The notes under the pieces: model-generated
Database searches by the model: none
What the model was told of the DNA's origin: nothing
Seen by the model: only the letters and a program-made list of their open reading frames with translations
Assembly: GCF_001625305.1 (NCBI RefSeq)
Contig: NW_017804131.1
Span: 2,233,363-2,297,362 of the forward strand
Direction: 5' to 3'
DNA: 64,000 nucleotides
DNA from: Branchiostoma belcheri
Lineage: Eukaryota > Chordata > Leptocardii > Amphioxiformes > Branchiostomatidae
Translations under genes and position numbers: made by a program
In this document: positions 37,201 through 53,730 of the stretch, in pieces
Position numbering within the stretch: position 1 is the stretch's first letter
How the letters are laid out: each line of letters begins with the position of its first letter

Positions 37201-39119
37201 GGTGCCTGTGGCACATGTCGGCATTCTGGCCTAGAATAAGAGATGGCTCCAAGAAGAACCCATCCATACAGCGGCACTTTCTGTTCTGTGTAGGCAGACA
37301 GGGCCTTTTTTCCTCAATGCCATGGTCTTCAGAGCAGTGCTCACAGACCAAGCACTCTTCAATGTAGTTCAGGAACTCGGTGTATGTTCCCCCTGGGCAT
37401 TGCAAGCACTTAGTGGGGCTTTCAGCATCACAGTCCTTGTCTTTGTAAAACCCTGAGGAACATACATTGTACAATGTTGAAGTGCAGGCCAGTTACTTTC
37501 CAGTAACTGCAAATCAGAAGAAAAGCGGCCAACAGCTCTATTGACCACTGGCCACTGACCCTAGCATTTAGACATCTGCTCGCAAGGTTTACAATGTACA
37601 TTTTTTTATCTGAATTTCAAACCCTCTGAAATCATCTCATTTCACATTTTTCAGAGGCAAACAATTTTTTTTTAGTAAATCAGGTGAAATATTTGTCTCT
37701 ATTCGCCACAAGCAAGCAGTTCCAATGTATTTTAGTTAACATAACATAGGAAAGTTCAGCCGAAATCTAAAAAAAAAAGACATGTACAACTCCAACCTAC
37801 TGACAATATTTTTTAAAAAACAGAAAAACATTTATTCTCATAGGCCTTACAGTAACTCCAGAATTGTTTTAAAAAATTTAAATACATTTATCACTAATAT
37901 TCTATAATCATCTCCAATTTCAATAAAAAATTATTTCTGAGTCAGATGACAAGTTTTCATATAATACCTGGGAGGCATTTGATACAGCAGAGTCCATTAA
38001 CCAGGTGGTGTTGGTCATCACACTCTACTGCAGCAGCTCCCTAAAATGTCACCAGATTGTGGTCATCAACATACATGGCAATATGCTTACATACATTGTA
38101 TCAAAAAACCTAGACTAGTAGACAAATAACGTCACAAATGTATGGCATTTGTCAATTTTGCCTATAGCTTGTCTTTATGTAATTAAGGTGACAAGTATGA
38201 TGCATGAGTATAACAATGGTATTTGAAAGGTTCCGTCATCACAGTCTTGAATATAAGTCATGTCATGTCATGTACATTTGTAAAATGATCTTGAGATTGA
38301 AGTTATACTACAGGGCCAGTGTAACAAACTTCCTATTAAAATAGTATACTGTTTTTCAGTATTGGGACAGATTTAGAGTACTAACTGTTACTACTCATTG
38401 CCAAGTATCATTCTGTTGACATCATTATTAATTAATCCTGTAAAAATGTCACCATATGTACATGTAGCACAATAGCAAAATAAAGTTCAGAATTTACCGT
38501 TTGTATCCTGGCAAGCACAATTAAGTTGAAAAGACAAAAACACCATAATTAGTCTGCTAGCAATGTAACGAGCTAACTTAGTTTGGTCACAAGCTTGTTT
38601 ACATACTAAATTACATACGTATGTAGTTTATGGGGCCAATAATAGTACACTGACAAAACATTCTGCAATAAGTAATTATACTTTGTGTTATAATCCACTA
38701 CTATAAAGTTAAGACAAGCTACTGTACGGGAAAACTTGGGAAACCTTACAGTACAAGTAGTTACTTTTCATAAGCATTTGTTAATGCAGCAGGTGGCTAG
38801 GTTCCCATGAGTGTTACTGTGTAAACTTGATAGGCTTATTTACCCCTGTTCAAAAGAACAGCATTTAAGTATATTTAGATTGGATTTCAGGTCAATGGGC
38901 AAGGCAGTTGAATACATAACATTACAGAAGTAAAGGAATTCCTTGCTGTTAAATGGAACAAAATGTTTTTAAGCCTTATGGTACTGCACAGCAATGAATG
39001 GATAATGAACATGTATAGACATGCAGAAATGCATACCAGTAACTATAAAAAAAAGGGTAACATACCAGGAGGCCTGCCAAAATCAGCAATGAAATCAGTG
39101 ACCATTCTTTCAGTTGCAT
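34203..39119 (-). CDS. Gene F: TNF receptor with double RHIM-like tail, 456 aa
   Basis: Nine exons in phase: 39119-39066, 38040-37968, 37452-37165, 36956-36863, 36427-36255, 35984-35778, 35338-35262, 34954-34822 and 34474-34203 (1371 nt). It has a signal peptide (MQLKEWSLISLLILAGLL), Cys-rich domains (GLCCIKCLPGFY, CLQCPGGTY, CTPCAVGTF), a closing CRD (CESLGLK to DTVCGYE) and a short Ser/Thr stalk. The transmembrane helix is at ~256-279 (VIGVVGIFLIIVILVVV). The ~175-residue cytoplasmic part has no death domain and becomes Asn/Thr-rich. Residues 418-428 read ASFGNNNTFNV (34322-34290), and the protein ends VQIGEKNTM (34232-34206), a RHIM-type core directly before the stop. The tail is homologous to that of gene E (RRQLVIY versus TRQIYLN). 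Confidence 0.9.
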
Positions 39120-41410
39120 ATTACAGCCATTTGGCACAAAAAAGGTACAAACTCCTTCAATTTCAGCCTGCGTCACAGATGACAGCCGTACCCACATACA
39201 TGGGGGGTTTCCATCTAGGGTGGTGCCTGACTGACGTCATGGGTTAAAGGCCAGGTATTCGCTGCAAGATACAAATTGCACCTTATGCAGACTCAAACAT
39301 TGTTTTCATGGACTCAACTAAATGTCAGGACTATTAAAAGTGTCCAAAACAAAAGTTAAGTATTTAACTCCTTTATGAAGTTGTTGTTATAACCACCTGT
39401 TAGCACCTTGAATGTAAGTGGTGGAATGTGTAGCTACTTACATGTATAGCCTACTTTGAATAAGTAAACAAAATGTGAACATGAAACCTTGTGACGTGTG
39501 CCAGACGGGGTTAACAGCATGCTGTCTGACCTTTCAAAATTAAACAAAGAAATCAGGGACATGGAAATTTATTTGACAGGTGTTCTTTGTAACTGGATGT
39601 CAATATATCAGCTTGGTCTGTCAAGTAGATCACTAATGATGACACTGTACACCTCACTGCATGAGGGCACTTGTTGAAACACAACAATGGGTGGCCCGTC
39701 TGTACATGTATGTTGTGATTGAACCCCCGGTCGGGCAGGTACAATACTCTTCCCAATCTGCAAAGTAATTAAAATTTCATGGAGAATTGTCGCCTATAAC
39801 TGGGGGTACTTGTTTTAGGATTTCAAGAAGTCTAATTTTATTTTACTTTAGAATTTCAATTTGAAATGTTACATAAATCCTAACTAGTCCTTGTGCTTTT
39901 ATAACACTGATTAACGTACCTTTTGTAACACTGATAATATGATAAAGTTTTAGCTTCTTTTAATTAGTTTTATTGGCACTACTACAGAAAATGTACCTCT
40001 TCATTTTACAAGATGCACATAACCGGCACTGTACATGTATCACTTGTGGAAAAGTGTTACTATTCATTGCATTGTACTACTTTTAGATCAAAATATGCCA
40101 AACTGTTATAAGAGTTGTACAATATACAAGATTTACTAAAATTTCACTTTTTGCCTCAATTTATATTACTACTGTCAGTACTGTTTATTGTATTTTTTAA
40201 TGATTATTTCTGAAGATGATGTTATGAATAAGATTCCATACATTTTGAAAGTCTTGTGTATGCATGAGTTTTATTTTCACAACAGTTGTACCATGACAAT
40301 GTACACAAGTATGGCAAGTTTTGGCCACAGGTATTTCTAATTCTAGGAAAGTGCTATTAGTCTAGTTTTCTATGTAATTCTACATATGGCACTACAATGA
40401 AAACACTACTAAGGTTGATGTAGGTATAACAAAATCAAATGAATGTTTTGATCATATACATACATGAACTTGACTGGCCTCTTGCCCCCACACCAGCTGA
40501 TATAAAGTATAACTTACATTAACCTTATTGTTAAATCAGGTAACTGTTCTTATAACCTCTACAGCATTCCTGATGTAAAATATCACGTGACAGTATTCAT
40601 GAACATATGTTTAATTATTGTCATTTATCTCACTTGCACAATCAATACACTTAGCTTGTGCATGTTTGTTTGCTCAAAGACTTCAGGGTCATCCAATTAA
40701 ATCTTTACATTCCATACATGTACATGCCATTTTTTGTTTCTGAAGACATAACATCGCGAAGACATAACATCGTGTCTTGACTATGTTGCTTCTAGAATCT
40801 GGTCTTAAGATTAAATACAAAATGTGTATTGTGTTTACACAAACTAAAACACATTTGAGACATTTGACTCATTGCAACATAGAAAATTCTATATTTTAAA
40901 ATATAACTGAATGTGTTAAAACACATTCAGTTATATTTTGATATTTTGCATCATACTCATGATCATAGACTAACCAAGTCTGTTGAAATGCACATAGTGT
41001 TTATAGCAATACTAAGCCAGATTGACACTACTAGTATATGATCACTTAATTCTGCTAGTCTAGTATCCAAACGGCTTCATGCATGTTTCAATAGATAATT
41101 ATGAGAAGACATTAGTTATTGAGAGGATTGTTGAAACAGGTAATTCATGAAATAAGCTGCCATACTCTCAATGATTACAGTGGTGGCTTCAGACAGCACA
41201 ATTGTACACAATGTTGATAATTCTAAGGCATGCTGTAACAATCCCGGTCCCATTGAGTTTTTCTGTTACCAACGCACTACATGAGTTTATGATTACAGTA
41301 GATCATGGAGTTAAAAGTAGATAGGGTCTTCTAATGACATTTCAATTATTCTATGAATTTAACTGTAATTTAATTGTAACAGAAAGATATTTCTTTGGAA
41401 ACTGAAGCTT
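39120..41410. other. Intergenic between genes F and G
   Basis: This AT-rich DNA contains a 20-bp stem hairpin at 40898-40938 (arms AAAATATAACTGAATGTGTT and its complement, 1-nt loop) and the third copy of the GGAGAATTGTCGCCTAT repeat at 39,778. No coding exon is seen. Confidence 0.45.
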
Positions 41411-44400
41411 CTAGTACTCTTCTACTGTGTAATCTACTTCAGCCTGTGTCAGCAGCTGGCACAGTGTCTGTAATGTTGCTTTTCCTTTGTTATTTGTTTT
41501 CCACAAATTGAGAGTGTCAAAAATCTGCATGTCTCTGTTTAATAGGTTGTTGTCCTTACAAGTCTGCAACTGTGCACGAGTGATGTCAAGGAACTGTATA
41601 CTAGCAGCCTCCCAGCCTGGTCCCATGGTCCTCGCAAGTTTGGCAAGCTCTTTCTCTGAGATGTCTAGATCTTCACTGGGTGATGCAGCTGCTTCTGAAG
41701 AATAGTTTTCTAAGTTAGGTTTCCTCATCATGGTTACTAACATCAAACTTTACCATTATGATAGATTCAGCTGAATCTATGGTAAAGTTTGATGTTAGTA
41801 ACCATGATGAGGAAACCTTATGTTGTGATTGCTAACTTTGTAACATATCAATGAAGGAGTGAACCTTCTGTGCCAAGTGTATAATCATGCATGACTCTAT
41901 TTCAGTGTACACAAATTCATTTGCCATCATCAATAAGATGAGTGAAATAAGCTTAAGGCTGGTCTCCAGGTTAATTCATTGGTTCAATGTATTTCTAGTT
42001 AGCTTTTTCTGCTTCAAATTTACAAGGTGTTAAAGTGGTACCTTCAGGATGACCTCCTAAAGCAGGCATCAGTGGAGAGTGCTCGTCCTCAGTGTTCATC
42101 TGGTTTGCTTCATGTACTTCCACAGAATGAACTGCATCACTGTTGTTGTCTTGTGAACCACTGCCCCCATCTGCCCCCTGAAATCACAATTATCATTCAT
42201 GATTCATCAAATGCATTTGTAAGGTCACAAATGACACAATTTGAGCTTAAGTATTGTCATCAAGATTTGTATGCTACAATCACATATTGATGTAAACATT
42301 GCATTATCTACATGTACATGTATCCATGTATATTACATGTACTTTGAATTTTCTTTTTATATATTAAACAACCTCAACTGACAAGAACCTCCTTTGCAGT
42401 TCATACTAAGCAAAATATTATTTACCATCAGATGATTCTGACTGTCATCCTGTGAACCTTCACCAATGGTAACATCCCCACTTGTGTTGTTGTAGTACAC
42501 TGTAGTATAAATGTAATAAAAACATTTTTTAGGCAAGAGTAGATTTTAAAATGATACAAACATAGCGCTGATATGTATTTGATACTGCTTGAGTACAAGA
42601 TGTCTTAGTCAATATAAAATGTTCATATAAGTAGTGGATGGTTGTTACTTGCTGCCGTGAATACCATCTTATTTCCAATTTATTGTACCTTTAATATTTT
42701 AATATGTTGAATTTGAGCTCAAATTCAATTTGTACCTGAACTGTACCATCCTGTTTTGGGGCAGTTTTAAAAGTCATAGTCTTTTGTGATTGACTGACAG
42801 AAACTTTGTGAGCACATGCTATCAGCTGTTTCTTATTTGATATCAGAGCTTAATGTTGCCAAAAGGTACTAATTTGTTACAATTTTCAAGTGCAGTTCAA
42901 CATACTAGTATACTTAAGTATAATAAATTATATAGTTTTGCTGTAAATCATTAAGCATGAAAAAGAGAGAAAGTATTTTGGCAAGGATTTGTACCTGTTG
43001 GCAGGGAGATGTTTTTCTTTTTCTTATAGCACCAGAATTTGATAACAATTGCCGCGAGAATGATAACTGTGATGACCAGCAGACAGGAAAGAATCAGAAT
43101 CATTGCTTTTTGTAGTGCATAGCCGTGTACTCCATTGTTTCTCACATCTGGTTTATATTTTGTTTCCTCCCTCTGCTCAGTTGTTTCTATAGATTAAGGC
43201 AAGAACGAAGAAGATCATTTAAGACACGATCATAATGTTACAACATTTCAATTTTTTACAATAAGCTTATCAAACAATGGTAAACATCAAGTAGACTGCC
43301 ACCTGTTAGCCTCATAAACTCATAAGACAAAAACCTGCCAGAGCTACATGTATACATGTTAAATTTGCAGATATGATTTAGCATGTTAAATCCAATAGCC
43401 TCATTTACATTGTTGTCACCTATAGTGCCACCTATAGTTTAAATATAGAAATAACTGGCATTATCTTTTAACGATACCACTGAAGAAATTAGATTCATGT
43501 GGCTATTACATGAGCAACATAATGATCACCATAATAATGTCACAATGTCTTGTCTTTGATTCAATCACATGTACCTCACCTGTCAAGGTATATGTAGCAG
43601 GTGTGGTGGCAGGTTTGGCCTTTGCAATAAGTTCAATAAAGTATGAAACACTTGTCTTTGGCTGCATGATTGTCACAGCTGGAGAGGGTGATGTTGAAGA
43701 CTTTTGGTCAGCCCTTGTATCCCCATTTGCAGAAGTCACAATCGCAGTTGTAGTTGTTCCCAGGGAGTGTGTTGAGCTGCTTTGAAAGTCTGATATGTTT
43801 TGGTCAGAAGATGAGGTTTCTGTTGTTTTAGTTTTTGTAGAAAGGGTCTTAATGTCATGCTGTACAGTACTGATAAGCTTTGGTGGACTTGAAGACATTT
43901 CTGACACTGGTTGACTGCTTGATGCTGTGGAAGACTTGAGGATAAAGATGAAATCTGATGTTGATGGTGTGGGGGTTGTTGATGCCACGGTGAAGTTGGG
44001 CAAGGGGGTGGACATTGACATGGTAAACTTGGGCAACACAGAATAAGGAGGCGGTGGTTTTGACCTTGCTTGGGATGTGATAATTGTTGACAAAGTGGAT
44101 TTTGTTGACTTCAGTGAAGGGACAGTTTGGGTGGTGGTTGTCAGTTTGGCTCTGCATATGGCATCATGTTTTTTTGTTCCTTCCTCCACTTCTTCTCTAC
44201 CTAGTTGCTTACAGCTGAAAAAATGACAACAGTAACATGAAGTCAGGAAAAATGCTACTAATCAATGTTGATCCTTTAATTTGATGACTGCTTCATGATA
44301 TGCAACACACATTGTACATGCATGTAACTCATACTCATAGCACTGGCAAGCTTGTAATTAGTGTACAGTACTAGTACTTAGTTTTTGGTCTTCTTGCTCA

Positions 44401-46936
44401 ATACCTATATACTATTAGACTTTTTAGAATATTTGACTTAAAATGTTAGGTCTGAATGTTAGCTTATGACTAATATTCAAAGAGAGAGACATTGGCTTAG
44501 TTGTTACATACTTACAATGTAGCAAGATTATTATGACAGTAAAAATAAAAAAAAAAATACATACTCAGTCCATCGCCTGCACTTCTGCCGTGAAGACCTT
44601 TTGTCTGAGAATGTTCCATGCGCACAGGGTCTACATACTGTGTTTGTTTCTCTTGTTCCTGTTGGCAAGAAAGATGGTATGTACAAATGTACACATGTAT
44701 ATTGATGCTATTTATTGTGTTTTACACTATATGGTCATGCACATGTATTCACTTCTTCCTCCTCAACAATCTTTATTCCCCATGAGCACACACATATTAG
44801 TATGTTCAATGGATTTTTCTGTTGAAAGATTTTATTTCATTCATTTGAATATACATGTACATGTATATAAACATAACAAGAGTTGCCCTAACATGGCAAC
44901 CGACAGGAAAGAGAAAAAGAGGGCGTCCAGAAGAGACGTGGAGGAGAACAATACAGAGGGACCTAGAAGAGGGGGGACTGACTCTGGACACAGCCCCGGA
45001 CGCAGCTGCAGATAGGGACAGATGGAAATCCTTCCTGTCGCCTCAAGAACCACTAGGTTCAGAAGAGGACTAATTAAGTGAGTGAGTGAGTAAGTGAGTA
45101 CATAAAAGAGGTATTCTAGTTAATGCACCATATTATGGATCATGATTTGCATTCAACACAGATTGCACTTACCCTTTTTGTCCACTCCTTCACCAGGTGG
45201 ACACTTCATGTGTCTGTAGCAGACCTCAGACACACTCCATCTTGGGATGAAGTACCCCTGCATGCACTGACACACTCGGTCCTGGTATTTGCGGCAGGGT
45301 GTCTTCTCTTCCTCGTGGACTTGGGAATGGCATCTTGTACAACGCCGGCACCGTGTTTCAAAATTGGGATGGTCCAAAAAGTAGCCATCTGCACATGCTG
45401 CACATTCTGTTTGAAGATTCCATGTGCAGTCCTTGACTTTGTAGAAGCCTGTGCAGGAATTAATGATCAAAAGAGTAACTTTTTTTACCAATATTAGTGA
45501 CTTAGCCATTATTCGTATGAATACATGTAGTGTCAAATGTATAATCAATAAAATTTTGTACACCAATAAAATTTTTTCAAATGTCTTATCAAAAACTATT
45601 TCTGTAGCATGTAGCACGTCACTAGCTAATTATAATATGGCCATTTGACAAAATGTGAAAAAGTATATATATTGTTATATTATAAAGTAACTCCCTACTG
45701 TATATGTTACTGAAAAGAGTAAAATTATTCTTTATGTACCTGAAAATCTGGAAATATATGTATAATGTACATTTCCTAAATTAATGGTTATACATCAGTG
45801 AAATTAGACAAAAGTAAAGACCATAGAAATGTTGTCAATTGTTATTACCTGGTGGGCAGAGGTTGCAGCACAGCCCATTGTGAGGATACTCAAGTTCTCT
45901 TATACAGATTTGCTGTGCAGAAGCAAATTGGTCCTGAAATTTTAGACAAATATATTTCATTACTTGTTTTTAGGTCCACCAAAGTATCCCATTACAAAAC
46001 CTTGTTGTTCTTGAGTGGCACAATTTTGGGTAATAGAACCTTTTAATAATTATTATTATAATGTGCCAGGGGTATCCATGAATGACAGTTGTTCTTTTCT
46101 GATTATTGGTGCGCATCTGCTTAATAACCTGGAAACAATGTCATTTATTTTCAATTTGACTACAGAGTTGCTAATCATAATAACATTACCCATGCAAAAA
46201 CTAAGTTTGTGACATTTTATCAACATTACTAGTATTAGAAAAGTCCATTCACCACATAACATCAACACAATCATTGACAATGGTGTATTTTGATTCAACA
46301 CAAAGGTGTGAAAATACAACAATACATACCACGTCACAACACCAAAATTGTGGAGGGAATTTTTTTTACCTTAAGCTACTTTCCAACTGCTGGGGTGAAA
46401 TAAAGGCAAGGGTTCTGCTGTTACTAAAATGCGAGGGCAAGATGGCCGAAAGAACCCGTTACACTTTAGCTTTGACTGAGTTCCATGTTATGCATTTTGT
46501 TTTTGTTTGCCCTCCCATCTTTAGTTTATCTGGAACAGCCTAGAGTTTGTTAATACAGGTACAGAAGAGAGTAAGTTTTCAATCAAAAGCGCCATAAGCA
46601 TTCTCAAAATGTTAGTAACGTTAGACTATCGTATAGCCTAAAGGCATATGTAGTATGGTCTGGTCATGACGGGTCATGAGACATTTATAGAGCCTTTACT
46701 GAGCTGTCTATACCAGTCGTGCCTTTAAATTTTGTGGTTCAGTACTGTGAATCAAATCCATCAATAGACATCCTTGCTATTTCATGGAACAACTCTACTC
46801 AATGGCTGAAATCACAAGCAGCTAAATGTATGAACAGCACTGACTTCGGAAATCATAGATGCTAACAATCAAGACTGAGCCTTACCAACAAGATTGCCAA
46901 GACGACGAGGAAGCCACTGAAATACACCGGAGACAT
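41411..46936 (-). CDS. Gene G: death-domain TNF receptor, 608 aa
   Basis: Nine exons in phase: 46936-46886, 45933-45849, 45448-45173, 44658-44565, 44214-43580, 43186-42995, 42499-42426, 42177-42042 and 41694-41411 (1827 nt). The signal peptide is MSPVYFSGFLVVLAILL. TNFR Cys-rich domains follow (NGLCCNLCPPGFYKVKDC, CAACADGYF, CPPGEG, CRPCAHGTFS). A 635-nt exon encodes a ~210-residue Ser/Thr/Pro stalk that is probably O-glycosylated. The transmembrane helix is at ~408-431. The last exon encodes a death domain (residues ~528-602: KELAKLARTMGPGW, ALNLW-like DTLNLWKT, TLQTLCQLL). Death-domain TNF receptors recruit FADD/TRADD-type adaptors for apoptosis or NF-kB signalling. Exon order and phases match genes E and F. 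Confidence 0.93.
41717..41818. repeat. 102-bp near-perfect palindrome
   Basis: Arms of 40 bp (starting AGGTTTCCTCATCATGG, ending CCATGATGAGGAAACCT) are identical as reverse complements. The short centre itself contains the palindrome AGATTCAGCTGAATCT. It lies in the last intron of gene G, 22 bp upstream of the death-domain exon, and could extrude a cruciform or fold in the pre-mRNA. Confidence 0.85.
42707..42728. repeat. Perfect 22-bp palindrome
   Basis: The sequence around GAGCTC (TTGAATTTGAG and its complement) is perfectly self-complementary. It lies in an intron of gene G; no function is evident. Confidence 0.6.
44870..45104 (+). mobile_element. 5'-truncated LINE (reverse transcriptase C-terminus)
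   Basis: A plus-strand frame ending in TAA at 45071-45073 reads GKRKRGRPEETWRRTIQRDL and then AADRDRWKSF. This is the C-terminal signature common to many animal non-LTR retrotransposon polyproteins. The stop is followed directly by a GTGAGTGAGTGAGTAAGTGA tail, a typical 3' simple-repeat terminus. Only the last ~70 codons remain. It is inserted antisense in an intron of gene G (between the exons 45448-45173 and 44658-44565). Confidence 0.75.
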
Positions 46937-46939
46937 TGT

Positions 46940-47599
46940 TGATCGCGACTCATAAGAGTTGGCTAACTGATTAAAGTGAGTTAAAGGGCCTACAGGTTGA
47001 AAATCTGTGCGTTCTTACTGAATTATATGCTGCGTCACAATTTTTGCAAGGTGAGCCAAGTAAGGGGAATTCCCTATCCCACAATTCTTTCGGGCATTTC
47101 ACGGCAGGTGTTCAGGTTGGCATGTTCACCTTGCTATTTGGTTCTGCACTTGTAGACTTAAGCTAGCTACATTTTTTGTAGTCTCGCATCCATCAGAATG
47201 GCTTAATTGTGAGTGAATATAGAAGAGTTAAATGTCTTCGAAAAATAACGTTTCCAGATATTCAATAGAAGATGTTGAACGTACATGTAGCATTAGACCT
47301 CATGAGTTAATTTGTGCAATATACATGAATGTAGTTGGTGGGGTTTTTTTTTGGGGGGGGTATGAGCTAAAACAACTATGAGGTTAACTCAAAGCTTCCT
47401 TATCGAAGATTTCCAAGGTGGAATGTTTCCGAATAACGTTTTAGAGCGCTAGCGATTCAGTGCCGTGCATTGATTAAAAGCGGCCTCTACCAGTTTAACG
47501 TAGGACTGCACCGTAATGTTGCTCCAATTACTGCAGTGTATTTTTGGCCGCTATGAGCGTTTTTTATCCATAGAGATGTCAACATTAGGTGCCTCAAAC
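46940..47599. other. Upstream region of gene G
   Basis: This is the promoter side of gene G. There is a poly-T/poly-G run near 47343-47360. No coding exon is seen. Confidence 0.4.
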
Positions 47600-47819
47600 T
47601 TAGCCTCTACCAGGCTTCGGGAGGCGGCTGGAAAGAGTGGAAATTGACCAAATAGAGAGATAACATGCCAGGAGACATGGGAGAGTTGGTCCGCTAGAAG
47701 TTCGCACTCTCTAGCAGAACAACTCCCCAGGCATGTTATCTCTCTATTTGGCCAAAGTTAGTATTCTTTCCTACGTACTCACTCTTTCCAGCCGCCTACC
47801 GAAGCCTGGTAGAGGCTAA
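47600..47819. mobile_element. MITE-like element with long inverted repeats
   Basis: The ends TTAGCCTCTACCAGGCTTCG and its complement (AAGCCTGGTAGAGGCTAA) begin inverted repeats of about 75 bp. The arms include GGCGGCTGGAAAGAGT and AAATAGAGAGATAACATGCC, both found complemented on the right; a 20-bp insertion interrupts the right arm. It is non-coding. Short related fragments (CCTCTACCAG) occur just upstream near 47,483. Confidence 0.75.

Positions 47820-53730
<5,911 letters not shown>

Noticed and set aside
42426..42499. DVTIGEG in gene G as a third RHIM
   Set aside because: It lacks the Gln and the Asn of the core, and lies in the juxtamembrane exon rather than the tail.
43855..44157. Second minus-strand open frame within the gene G stalk exon
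   Set aside because: It overlaps the Ser/Thr stalk frame, which alone keeps the splice phases and Cys-rich context.
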